In this document: one piece after another, positions 7,464-14,805 of the stretch
How positions within the stretch are numbered: the first letter of the stretch is position 1
Layout: every line of letters starts with the position of its first letter
Source: Pseudomonadota bacterium
GTDB taxonomy: Bacteria; Desulfobacterota; Desulfobacteria; Desulfobacterales; JAHIVH01
Direction of reading: 5' to 3'
NCBI GenBank assembly: GCA_018816735.1
Contig: JAHIVH010000041.1
Location: 1-34,619, forward strand
DNA length: 34,619 nt
Position numbers and translations under genes: made by a program
The notes under the pieces: model-generated
Databases searched by the model: none
Seen by the model: the letters and a program-made list of their open reading frames with translations, nothing else
Told to the model about the DNA's origin: nothing

Positions 7464-8219
7464 ATGGCAGAAGAAAAAAATCAGTCTGTGCAATATATCA
7501 TAAACCACCTGTTGCAGCAATTATATCTGAACAAGATCGTTCCTGGCGAAAAACTGCCACCGTTTCGAAACCACGCAAAGGAATTGGGCGTTGATCCGTC
7601 ATCCTTGCGAACCGCTCTAAAACAGATGGAATCCATGAATCTTCTTGAGATTAAAAGAAGCGACGGTGCCTATGTGAATGATTTCATGAAACATGCGGGC
7701 ATTGATTTTCTAAGTCAGCTGTTTGCCATCTCCGAATCAGAAGACCCGGATCATGTGGTTGATGAATATCTTGTGGATGAGGTGTTTGCCTTCTGGAATA
7801 TGGTTTTTCCGGAAATCATGTTTGTGGCCAGCAATCATTTTTCCGCCCTTGACATGAAAAAAATAATTGAGATCCTGGATAATCAGTTGGCACACGTGGA
7901 TGATATTGAAATGTTGACAGAACTCGATATCGTTATGCAGGACATCGTAGGCGAGCTTTCCCATAACATGGTGGTGACCCTTTTGTTTAATTCCCTGAAA
8001 GCCATTCGCTACCGGATAACGGCCGTGTTTTACAGGGAGCTTGACCGGGAGAGCCGGATTCAGTTTTTGCAGATGAAAAAAAAGGGCCTGTGCCGTCAGA
8101 TGAGCGGGAATCTGGATCTCAAATGGTCGTCAGAAGAGCACCGGAAGGCCCTTGAAACCTACCGCCAGAAAATTCGTCAATCCATGCTGGGGAAGGTGTT
8201 TCAGAAAGACATTGCCTGA
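7464..8219 (+). CDS. GntR-family transcriptional regulator (FadR/FCD-like)
   Basis: A 251-residue DNA-binding protein. Residues 8-72 form the GntR winged helix: PGEKLPPFRNHAKELGVDPS, a recognition helix SSLRTALKQMESMNLLEI and a wing ending GAYV. The rest is all helical and resembles an FCD effector domain (LDIVMQDIVGELSHN aligns with the usual D-x3-H then N pattern), but the metal-binding His appears to be Gln. I chose the ATG at 7464, which has AAAGG upstream, over the GTG at 7440, whose AGGA is too close. It is divergent from the molybdoenzyme operon with a shared palindrome, so it most likely represses that operon until an inducer, probably the pathway substrate, is present. Confidence 0.88.
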   Translation: MAEEKNQSVQYIINHLLQQLYLNKIVPGEKLPPFRNHAKELGVDPSSLRTALKQMESMNLLEIKRSDGAYVNDFMKHAGIDFLSQLFAISESEDPDHVVDEYLVDEVFAFWNMVFPEIMFVASNHFSALDMKKIIEILDNQLAHVDDIEMLTELDIVMQDIVGELSHNMVVTLLFNSLKAIRYRITAVFYRELDRESRIQFLQMKKKGLCRQMSGNLDLKWSSEEHRKALETYRQKIRQSMLGKVFQKDIA

Positions 8220-8345
8220 TCAGAAGTGAAAAGCGCAGCCAAATGACAAGTTGAATTGTCAACCAAAGGATTCCAATTGACTTTCCATCCTGTTGTCGAA
8301 TATACTCCGCCTATTGCATTGATCCGCCCCATGTGTACCTTTGTT

Positions 8346-8450
8346 AATAAGGAAACCAACAGAAACAGCAAACGCATTCTTGATCATGCCCAAAAATTGT
8401 CGGAGATTTCCAGCCAACTGAATCTGATCATTCAGCGGTTTACTTTTTAA
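8346..8450 (+). pseudogene. Possible remnant of a chemotaxis receptor C-terminus
   Basis: A frame ending at 8450 codes for SKRILDHAQKLSEISSQL followed by a short tail ending QRFTF. This pattern (a helix with A-x2-L-x2-I-x3-L and a final x-RF-x-hydrophobic) is typical of the last 30 residues of methyl-accepting chemotaxis proteins. Upstream the frame has no receptor signalling domain and begins with a poor TTG. It could be a decayed gene end or chance. Confidence 0.3.
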
Positions 8451-8479
8451 TTCGATTTGTTGCCCATAATGTAACGCCC

Positions 8480-8499
8480 CCGGATCATGATCCGGTTTT
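8480..8499 (+). terminator. Palindromic hairpin with a short T run
   Basis: CCGGATCATGATCCGG (8480-8495) is a perfect palindrome followed by TTTT. It can end transcripts from the regulator gene or from the decayed frame before it. With no unpaired loop in the perfect form, the hairpin would open to a tetraloop. Confidence 0.55.
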
Positions 8500-8595
8500 A
8501 TTCGGGTTTGATGCTGCTGCCCGTTTGATCTGGCAGCTGTTTCAACCGGGGGGCCTTATTTAATAAAAAATGAGAATTTTTATTTTTTTTGAGTT

Positions 8596-8613
8596 CCTTG
8601 ATCTAAGTCAAGG
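8596..8613. promoter_or_regulatory. HcpR/FNR-type activator box upstream of hcp
   Basis: CCTTGATCTAAGTCAAGG has perfect 6-bp arms. Its TTGAT-4-GTCAA core differs at one base from the HcpR consensus described for deltaproteobacteria (TTGAC-4-GTCAA) and also resembles an FNR half-site. It lies about 107 bp before the hcp ATG. With the downstream TATAAT taken as the -10, the box is centred near -90. This supports control by a CRP/FNR-family nitrosative-stress activator encoded elsewhere. Confidence 0.7.
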
Positions 8614-8682
8614 AAAAACCATTCAAAAGGGGGTAAACCTTAATCAAACTTGAGGATTTGGCCAAAATGAAAATTTGCAGCA

Positions 8683-8688
8683 TATAAT
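8683..8688 (+). promoter_or_regulatory. -10 element of the hcp operon
   Basis: A perfect TATAAT lies 32 bp before the hcp ATG. At 17 bp upstream the sequence is GGCCAA, with no recognisable -35, which suits an activator-dependent promoter. A strong AAGGAG follows before the start codon. Confidence 0.5.
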
Positions 8689-8720
8689 CATTAACCCGAA
8701 AAATAAAAAAGGAGATCATC

Positions 8721-10349
8721 ATGTTTTGTTATCAATGTGAACAAACGTCAAAAGGACAAGGTTGCGATAAAATAGGCGTATGCGGAAAAACCCCGGATGT
8801 CGCAGCTCTTCAGGATCTGTTGATTCATTCACTGAAAGGGTTGTCCCTGTATGCGGTTGAAGGTCGGAAAGTCGGCGTAAATGATAAAGACGTCAACCGG
8901 TTTACCTGCGAAGCGGTTTTTTCAACCCTTACAAATGTCAATTTCGATCCGACAAGATTCGTGAAACTGCTTGAAGCCTGCGAAGCAAAGAAAAATGCAC
9001 TGAAGGAAAAAATCAAGGCAAAAGGCGGCAAGGCCGATTTCCCGGAAGGCCCGGATTGTTCGGTTAAAGGAAAAAGTGTGGATGCACTTGTTGCCGCCGG
9101 CGAAAAAGTGGGAATCAACTCAGATCCGTCTGAAAACGAAGATATCAAATCGCTTCGCCAGTTGATTATTTACGGGATTAAAGGCCTGGCAGCCTATGCG
9201 GATCATGCGGCTATTCTGGGACAGGAAGATGACAGCGTCTACCAGTATATTCATGAGGGGTTGGCAGCAACCCTGAATCCGAAGTTGAGCGTCGATGGCC
9301 TTGTCGGTCTGGCATTGAAATGTGGTGAAGTGAACCTGAAGGCCATGGAACTTCTGGATACGGCCAATACCGGGACATACGGTCACCCTGTGCCGACACC
9401 GGTTCCCCTGGGTGTGAAAAAAGGAAAGGCCATTCTGGTTTCCGGTCATGATTTGAAGGATCTGGAAGAAATTCTGAAACAGAGTGACGGCAAAGGCATC
9501 ACTGTCTATACCCACGGTGAAATGCTGCCTTGCCACGGATATCCGGGACTCAAGAAATACAAGCATTTTTACGGCCATTATGGCACAGCCTGGCAGAATC
9601 AGGCCAAGGAATTTGACGCATTCCCCGGTGCGATTCTCATGACCACCAACTGTATTCAGAAACCCAAAGAAACCTATAAAGACCATATCTTCACCACAGG
9701 CCTTGTGGGATGGCCCGGAGTCAACCATATTGCCGGAAAGGATTTTTCAAAGGTTATTGAAAAAGCACTCTCCCTTCCCGGGTTTCCGGAAGACAAAGCC
9801 GGTAAATCGGTGTTGACCGGTTTTGCCAGAAATGCGGTATTGGGCGTGGCAGACAAGATTATAGCTGCAGTCAAAGGAAAAGCCCTTCGCCATTTCTTCC
9901 TGGTTGCCGGTTGTGACGGTGCCAAACCCGGCCGAAATTACTACACCGAGTTTGTGGAGAAAGTGCCCAAAGACTGTGTGGTTTTGACCCTTGCGTGCGG
10001 CAAATTCCGTTTCTTTGACAAAGATCTGGGAGATATCGGTGGCATTCCGCGACTTCTTGATATCGGCCAGTGTAACGATGCGCACTCTGCGATTCAGATT
10101 GCAGTTGCCCTTGCCAATGCATTTGAGTGCGGCGTGAACGATCTGCCGCTTTCCATGGTGCTTTCATGGTACGAACAGAAGGCATGCGTCATTCTTCTGT
10201 CACTTCTGCATCTGGGGATTAAAGATATCCGTCTTGGGCCCTCACTTCCGGCCTTTATCTCACCCAATGTGTTGAACGTGCTGGTTGAAAATTTCGCCAT
10301 TAAACCGATTTCAACACCAGATGAAGATTTGAAGGCAATTTTGGGATAA
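8721..10349 (+). CDS. hcp: Hybrid cluster protein (hydroxylamine / NO-detoxifying reductase)
   Basis: A 542-residue protein, full length for the Desulfovibrio-type (class I) Hcp. The N-terminal cluster ligands Cys3, Cys6, Cys15 and Cys21 are in the family positions. All ligands expected for the hybrid Fe-S-O cluster are present: His243, Glu267, Cys311, Cys398 (the persulfide position, in AGCDG), Cys426, Cys451 and Glu485. Hcp reduces hydroxylamine in vitro and, in enterobacteria, converts NO to N2O; it acts in the cytoplasm under anaerobic nitrosative stress. It heads an operon with a ferredoxin-like partner and is preceded by an HcpR/FNR-type box. Strong AAGGAG site. Assignment is very secure. 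Confidence 0.98.
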   Translation: MFCYQCEQTSKGQGCDKIGVCGKTPDVAALQDLLIHSLKGLSLYAVEGRKVGVNDKDVNRFTCEAVFSTLTNVNFDPTRFVKLLEACEAKKNALKEKIKAKGGKADFPEGPDCSVKGKSVDALVAAGEKVGINSDPSENEDIKSLRQLIIYGIKGLAAYADHAAILGQEDDSVYQYIHEGLAATLNPKLSVDGLVGLALKCGEVNLKAMELLDTANTGTYGHPVPTPVPLGVKKGKAILVSGHDLKDLEEILKQSDGKGITVYTHGEMLPCHGYPGLKKYKHFYGHYGTAWQNQAKEFDAFPGAILMTTNCIQKPKETYKDHIFTTGLVGWPGVNHIAGKDFSKVIEKALSLPGFPEDKAGKSVLTGFARNAVLGVADKIIAAVKGKALRHFFLVAGCDGAKPGRNYYTEFVEKVPKDCVVLTLACGKFRFFDKDLGDIGGIPRLLDIGQCNDAHSAIQIAVALANAFECGVNDLPLSMVLSWYEQKACVILLSLLHLGIKDIRLGPSLPAFISPNVLNVLVENFAIKPISTPDEDLKAILG

Positions 10350-10355
10350 GTAAAT

Positions 10356-10391
10356 ACAGGTGGCAGGAATTTTAAAAAACCTGCCACCTGT
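10356..10391 (+). terminator. Strong hairpin between hcp and the HD gene, likely partial terminator
   Basis: Arms ACAGGTGGCAGG (10356-10367) and CCTGCCACCTGT (10380-10391) pair perfectly around a 12-nt A/T loop. Only a weak TGTT follows, so I infer attenuation or protection of the hcp mRNA end, giving more hcp than downstream product, rather than full termination. Confidence 0.65.
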
Positions 10392-10418
10392 TGTTAAAAA
10401 GAAACAGGAGGCCATATT

Positions 10419-11156
10419 ATGAAATGCCCGGGACAAGACAGCAGATACTGGTTACAGAGTTCGATATTTGAATCCATATGTCCGAAATGCGGGGCAACCG
10501 TTGAATTTTTCAAGGATGATCCTGCAAGAAAGTGCAGCAAGTGTGGGCACAGATTCCTGAATCCGAAGATGGATTTCGGATGTGCATCCTACTGCGAACA
10601 TGCAGAGGCATGCATCGGGAGCCTCCCCCCTGAGCTGATTGCCCAGAAGCATGACCTATTAAAGGACCGGGTGGCCATTGAAATGAAAAGGTATTTTAAA
10701 TCTGATTTCAGAAGAATCAGCCATGCCATGAGGGTTGCCCGGTATGCCGAGGCCATTGGAAAAGAAGAGGGCGGAAATTTATCGGTCGTGCTGTCCGCTG
10801 CCTATCTGCATGACATCGGGATTCATGAAGCGGAAAAAAAATACAACAGCACGGCAGCGGAATATCAGGAACAGGAAGGGCCGCTTATTGCCCGGTCCAT
10901 TCTTGAAAAATTAGGTGCGCCCGGTGAGATGATCGAGGAGATTTGTGATATCGTGGGGCACCATCATCATCCGCGAGAAGAAGACACCGTCAATTTCAAG
11001 GCAGTCTATGACGCGGATCTGATCGCGAATATCGAAGACAATCACAAGGATTCTCCCATAGATGGGGAGAAACTTGAAAAAATAATAAAGAAGTCATTTT
11101 TAACTGTATCCGGCGGCAACACAGCACGAGAAGCCCTTTTAAAGAGCGGGAAATAA
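10419..11156 (+). CDS. Zinc-ribbon HD-domain phosphohydrolase-like protein
   Basis: A 245-residue protein with two parts. Residues 20-65 are cysteine-rich: CPKC at 21-24 and CSKC at 39-42 make a zinc ribbon, and further cysteines at 55, 59 and 65 could hold a metal or cluster. Residues 95-205 are an HD domain with His102, the His131-Asp132 pair, a run of histidines at 181-184 and Asp198/Asp200, so a metal-dependent phosphohydrolase is expected. The substrate (nucleotide or cyclic nucleotide) is unknown. It sits second in the hcp operon with an AGGAGG site, suggesting a signalling or repair role in nitrosative stress. The metal-binding N-terminus could sense NO or redox state; this is inference. 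Confidence 0.85.
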   Translation: MKCPGQDSRYWLQSSIFESICPKCGATVEFFKDDPARKCSKCGHRFLNPKMDFGCASYCEHAEACIGSLPPELIAQKHDLLKDRVAIEMKRYFKSDFRRISHAMRVARYAEAIGKEEGGNLSVVLSAAYLHDIGIHEAEKKYNSTAAEYQEQEGPLIARSILEKLGAPGEMIEEICDIVGHHHHPREEDTVNFKAVYDADLIANIEDNHKDSPIDGEKLEKIIKKSFLTVSGGNTAREALLKSGK

Positions 11157-11182
11157 TTCAACGGCGGTAAGAGAGGTCACAC

Positions 11183-11914
11183 ATGAAAGTTAAACGGAAG
11201 ATAATAAAAATAGATGAAGAATTGTGCACAGGTTGCGGTGAATGCGTTATCGCATGCGCAGAAGGTGCAATAGCGATAATTGATGGAAAGGCGAAAGTCA
11301 TATCCGATAATCTGTGCGATGGTCTGGGCGCCTGCCTGGGTGAGTGTCCGGAAGGGGCGCTTGAAATCATCGAGCGTGAGGCAGATGAGTTTGATGAAAC
11401 GGCTGTTGAAGTGCATCTTGAGGCACAGAAAAAAAATGAAGAAGACGCTCCCAAAATGGCTTGCGGATGCTCGTCTACCCATATTCAGAGCTTTGCGCCA
11501 CAATCTCCCTGCCAGAAAGCCAATCAGCCGGCGGCCATTGAGAGCGGCAAATCGGAACTCCGCCATTGGCCGGTCCAGATCAAACTCGTGCCCGCAACTG
11601 CCCCTTTTTTGAAAGGTGCCGAACTCCTGGTGGCAGCGGATTGTGTGCCTGTGGCATATCCATCCTTTCACACAGACTTTCTGAAAGGAAAGGCCATTAT
11701 GATGGGATGCCCCAAGTTTGATGGTGCCGAAGAGTACATCCAGAAATTTACAGACGTATTTACTACGGCTGATATTAAAAAAATTACCTGTGCAATCATG
11801 GAAGTTCCCTGTTGTTCAGGCATGAAAACCATTATTTTGAAGGCTTTGGAAAAGTCAGGAAAAAACATTCCGGTTGAATTTGTCACCATTGGCGCACAAG
11901 GGGGCATCAAGTAG
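11183..11914 (+). CDS. Ferredoxin-domain protein of the hcp operon (FrdX-like)
   Basis: A 243-residue protein. The first cluster site is complete (Cys15, Cys18, Cys21, Cys25). The second reads CDGLGACLGEC, in which the second cysteine position (48) is Leu, so it may hold a three-cysteine cluster. A linker with CGC follows, then a C-terminal domain (about 130-243) with conserved-looking cysteines in AADCVP, GCPKFD and MEVPCC. This architecture is typical of proteins encoded beside hcp in sulfate reducers and named FrdX in HcpR regulon work. The likely role is electron delivery to Hcp. It follows the HD gene by 26 bp and is nearly fused to the next gene (2-bp gap). Confidence 0.88.
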   Translation: MKVKRKIIKIDEELCTGCGECVIACAEGAIAIIDGKAKVISDNLCDGLGACLGECPEGALEIIEREADEFDETAVEVHLEAQKKNEEDAPKMACGCSSTHIQSFAPQSPCQKANQPAAIESGKSELRHWPVQIKLVPATAPFLKGAELLVAADCVPVAYPSFHTDFLKGKAIMMGCPKFDGAEEYIQKFTDVFTTADIKKITCAIMEVPCCSGMKTIILKALEKSGKNIPVEFVTIGAQGGIK

Positions 11915-11916
11915 TC

Positions 11917-12708
11917 ATGGAATGGGAGAAAGAGGCTGAAAAAGCCGTTAAACAGGTTCCTTTTTTTGTGAGAAAGAAAGTCAAAAGCCGGGTGGAGGAA
12001 GAGGCTCAAAAAGAAGGCAAGAACCGGATCACCCTAAAAGAGGTCGAGGCCACCCGGAAACGGTTTCTCTCCAACATGGATTCGGAAATAAAGGGGTATC
12101 AGCTGGATGCCTGTTTCGGACCCGGCGGATGCCCCAACCGGACCCTTGAAAGTGAACGGTTGACTGAAAAACTGGAAATGGTTTTAAAGGAGGCGGATAT
12201 TGCCGGTTTTTTGAGGACGCAGGTAAAAGGCCCCTTAAAATATCACCATGAATTCCGGGTGACGGTATCGGAATGCCCCAATGCCTGCTCCCAGCCCCAG
12301 ATCAAGGATGTGGGGATTATCGGTGCCAGACGTCCGTTTGTGACGGAGAATGACTGCACGTTTTGCGAAGCATGTACGGCGTGTTGTGATGAAAGCGCCA
12401 TTGACCTTCAGGATGACGGTCCTGTCCTTTTGATGGATCGATGCGTCATGTGCGGCAAGTGCATTGACGCATGCCCGGAAAAGGTGATCGGGGAACAGGA
12501 GAAGGGGTATCGGATTCAACTGGGCGGTAAACTGGGAAGGCATCCCATGCTTGCCAGGGAACTTGGACGGTTGTTCAGCCAAGCGGAGACGGTCGATATG
12601 GTCAGAAAATGCTTGCAATACTACAAGGAAAAAAGTACAGGCGGAAAACGGTTTGCCGAAATACTGGCTGAAAATGACGATGAGTTTATCCGATTACTGA
12701 AAGGTTAA
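11917..12708 (+). CDS. Compact siroheme/[4Fe-4S] sulfite-nitrite reductase-like protein
   Basis: A 263-residue protein in three parts. Residues 1-45 resemble the PCP_red module (VPFFVRKKVKSRVEEEA). Residues 60-136 carry the siroheme-[4Fe-4S] binding pattern Cys66-x5-Cys72 and Cys120-x3-Cys124. Residues 143-190 insert a two-cluster ferredoxin (Cys147, 150, 153, 157 and 176, 179, 182, 186). It lacks most of the parachute-like half of full sulfite reductases, so it is closer in size to the low-molecular-weight assimilatory-type enzyme of Desulfovibrio. In the hcp operon it may reduce nitrite or NO-derived species, or serve as an electron relay. Metal content and activity are inferred. The next gene starts directly after its stop. 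Confidence 0.85.
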   Translation: MEWEKEAEKAVKQVPFFVRKKVKSRVEEEAQKEGKNRITLKEVEATRKRFLSNMDSEIKGYQLDACFGPGGCPNRTLESERLTEKLEMVLKEADIAGFLRTQVKGPLKYHHEFRVTVSECPNACSQPQIKDVGIIGARRPFVTENDCTFCEACTACCDESAIDLQDDGPVLLMDRCVMCGKCIDACPEKVIGEQEKGYRIQLGGKLGRHPMLARELGRLFSQAETVDMVRKCLQYYKEKSTGGKRFAEILAENDDEFIRLLKG

Positions 12709-13431
12709 ATGACGAAAGAAGAAAATAAAGGCGATATCCGATGGCCGCCCCTTTTTTCCGGTACGCTTGTTAAACGATACAAGCGGTTTCTTGCGGATAT
12801 CCTCCTCGATAATGGTGACGCCGTCACCGCCCATTGCCCCAATTCGGGTTCCATGAAATCGTGTTCGCTTCCCGGCCAGAAGGTCTATGCGTCTTTTCAC
12901 GATAATCCCAAACGAAAACTGAAATATACCTGGGAACTGATTGAGATGCCCACATCTCTTGTGGGCGTGAATACGAACATCCCCAACAGGCTTGTCAAAA
13001 CCGCCATTGAGAACAGCAAAATAAAACAACTGAAAGGGTATGACACGATCACACCCGAAGTGAAAGTGAACACCCATTCCCGCCTTGATCTGTATCTTCA
13101 GAAGAAAAACGGTTCGTCCTGTTATGTTGAGGTCAAAAACTGCACGCTGATCGAAGATGGCCGGGCCTCTTTTCCGGATGCGGTTACAACAAGAGGGTTT
13201 AAACATCTGGTGGAACTTCAGATGCTCGTGAAGGCCGGTCACCGGTCTGTCATGTTTTTTCTGATCCAGCGGATGGATGCCCGTGAATTCAGTCCGGCCG
13301 ACCACATCGATCCCGATTACGGGCGTGAGCTTCGAAAGGCCCATAAAAAGGGCGTTGAAATTTGTGTGTATGATGTGGATATCAACCTGAAACGGATCGC
13401 CATCCAAGGGGAAGTTCCTTTTTCTCTGTAA
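12709..13431 (+). CDS. sfsA: Sugar fermentation stimulation protein SfsA
   Basis: A 240-residue protein of typical SfsA length. Hallmarks are the N-terminal CPNSGSMKSC stretch and the nuclease-fold core EVKNCTLIEDGRASFPDA with TRGFKHLVEL, which carries the acidic and lysine residues shared with restriction-enzyme-like folds. SfsA of E. coli was linked to maltose metabolism and binds DNA without clear sequence preference; its real activity is unsettled. The ATG abuts the stop of the siroheme-protein gene with no gap, so it is translated from the hcp operon. Whether that has meaning for stress is unknown. Confidence 0.95.
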   Translation: MTKEENKGDIRWPPLFSGTLVKRYKRFLADILLDNGDAVTAHCPNSGSMKSCSLPGQKVYASFHDNPKRKLKYTWELIEMPTSLVGVNTNIPNRLVKTAIENSKIKQLKGYDTITPEVKVNTHSRLDLYLQKKNGSSCYVEVKNCTLIEDGRASFPDAVTTRGFKHLVELQMLVKAGHRSVMFFLIQRMDAREFSPADHIDPDYGRELRKAHKKGVEICVYDVDINLKRIAIQGEVPFSL

Positions 13432-13460
13432 TCGGCCAATCTGTCAACCGGATATTTTTA

Positions 13461-13491
13461 TTGACAATTTCCTGCCACATTGTGGTATAAG
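13461..13491 (+). promoter_or_regulatory. Promoter of the DUF39-methyltransferase operon
   Basis: TTGACA (13461-13466) and TATAAG (13486-13491) are separated by 19 bp, a little long for sigma70. Transcription would start near 13498, leaving a leader of about 125 nt before the ATG at 13625. I see no known SAM or SAH riboswitch in that leader. Confidence 0.5.
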
Positions 13492-13496
13492 TGGCA
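13473..13496. promoter_or_regulatory. Inverted repeat over the -10, candidate operator
   Basis: TGCCAC (13473-13478) and GTGGCA (13491-13496) form an exact inverted repeat with a 12-bp centre, overlapping the spacer and -10. An inner CCACATTGTGG is also symmetric. It could bind a repressor of methionine or homocysteine metabolism; none is encoded nearby. Confidence 0.4.
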
Positions 13497-13624
13497 TGCT
13501 TTTATTTAAAGGCTTCAGGATGAAGAATCGTGTCGCCATTGAAGGCAATGGATCGGTAATGGTTTATAATTTATCCCATCTTATAAAAAAAGGTTGGGCG
13601 AAGACATCTGGAGTTCACAGACAC

Positions 13625-14800
13625 ATGGGCAAAAAAAGTTTCAAAGTCAAAAAAACCTATCAGGAAATCAACAGCAGAATAAAAGCCGGACAGGCAGTCG
13701 TCGTCACTGCTGAAGAAATGATTGATATCGTAAAAGATGAAGGGCCGGTTGAAGCTGCCCATCAGGTGGATGTGGTTACCACAGGCACGTTTGCCCCCAT
13801 GTGTTCGTCAGGTGCATTTATCAACTTCGGTCATTCCCAGCCAGGCATCAAGGCTGCAAAAGTCTGGATCAATAATGTACCGGCCTACACGGGTATTGCC
13901 GCCGTAGATTGCTATGTCGGGGCCACGGAACCGTGCGATGATGACCCCTTGAACAAGGTATGGCCCGGTGATTTCAATTATGGCGGCGGTCATGTGATTG
14001 AAGATCTGGTGGCAGGGAAAAAGGTCTACCTGAAAGCCACGGCTTACGGCACGTCCTGCTATCCGTCCAAAGAAACTGAAAAACAACTCGATCTTGCCTC
14101 GCTTCCCCAGGCAACACTTTGCAATCCCCGGAACGGGTATCAGAATTATAATTGTGCCGTGAACATGACCAAAAAAACCGTCTACACCTATATGGGCACC
14201 TTAAAGCCAAAAGCCGGAAATGCAAACTACTGCAGTGCCGGGCAATTGAGCCCGCTTTTCAACGACCCTTATTATAAAACCATCGGCCTGGGTACGCGTA
14301 TATTCCTGGGCGGCGGTGTGGGATATGTGACCTGGCACGGTACCCAGCATAAACCCCATGCCGAGAGAACTGAAAAGGGCATCCCCCTGACACCTGCGGG
14401 TACACTCTGGGTCATGGGTGATTTAAAACAAATGTCATCCAGATGGCTTGTGGGCATGAGCATTCAGGGCTACGGGTGCAGCCTGGCCGTCGGCCTTGGC
14501 ATTCCCATTCCCATTTTAAATGAAGACATGGCCATGCACACGGGAATCTCTGATGAAGATATATTCACCCAGATCATCGACTATGGCGAAGACTACCCCA
14601 ATGGCATATCAAAAAGCCTGGGTCAGGTGAGCTATGCTGAATTGAAAAGCGGCACCATCAGACTCGATGGAAAAGACATCCCAACCGTCCCTTTATCCAG
14701 CATGGTCCGTGCAAGGGAAATTGCAGATACCTTAAAGGAATGGATCCAGAGTGGGAAATTTACCCTGGGTGAGCCCCAGTTTACCTTGCCGTCGGTTTGA
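13625..14800 (+). CDS. Homocysteine biosynthesis protein (DUF39 / HcyBio family)
   Basis: A 391-residue protein matching the DUF39 family, which methanogens and sulfate reducers need to make homocysteine by sulfurating aspartate semialdehyde instead of the usual acetyl- or succinylhomoserine route. The opening TYQEINSRIKAGQAVVVTAEE, the TTGTFAPMCSSGAF stretch and cysteines in YGTSCYPS, ATLCNP and NYNCAVN are family-like. The last are candidates for carrying sulfur. No C-terminal CBS or ferredoxin domain is fused. I chose the ATG at 13625 (GGAG upstream) since earlier in-frame starts lie at or near the predicted transcription start and add an unrelated 43 residues. Co-transcribed with the methyltransferase 5 bp downstream. 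Confidence 0.93.
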   Translation: MGKKSFKVKKTYQEINSRIKAGQAVVVTAEEMIDIVKDEGPVEAAHQVDVVTTGTFAPMCSSGAFINFGHSQPGIKAAKVWINNVPAYTGIAAVDCYVGATEPCDDDPLNKVWPGDFNYGGGHVIEDLVAGKKVYLKATAYGTSCYPSKETEKQLDLASLPQATLCNPRNGYQNYNCAVNMTKKTVYTYMGTLKPKAGNANYCSAGQLSPLFNDPYYKTIGLGTRIFLGGGVGYVTWHGTQHKPHAERTEKGIPLTPAGTLWVMGDLKQMSSRWLVGMSIQGYGCSLAVGLGIPIPILNEDMAMHTGISDEDIFTQIIDYGEDYPNGISKSLGQVSYAELKSGTIRLDGKDIPTVPLSSMVRAREIADTLKEWIQSGKFTLGEPQFTLPSV

Positions 14801-14805
14801 TTATA

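Noticed and set aside
8251..8262. TTGAATTGTCAA as a second FNR/HcpR box
   Set aside because: The spacing is two bases too short for the family's 14-bp core and it is over 450 bp from hcp.
8256..8450. A 64-codon gene starting at TTG 8256
   Set aside because: No ribosome site, and only the last 35 codons resemble anything; listed as a possible gene remnant instead.
13496..13624. A longer start for the homocysteine-biosynthesis protein
   Set aside because: The predicted transcription start is near 13498 and the extra 43 residues do not look like the family.
13498..13624. SAM or SAH riboswitch in the leader of the homocysteine gene
   Set aside because: I could not find the conserved cores of the known classes; only the length of the leader suggested it.
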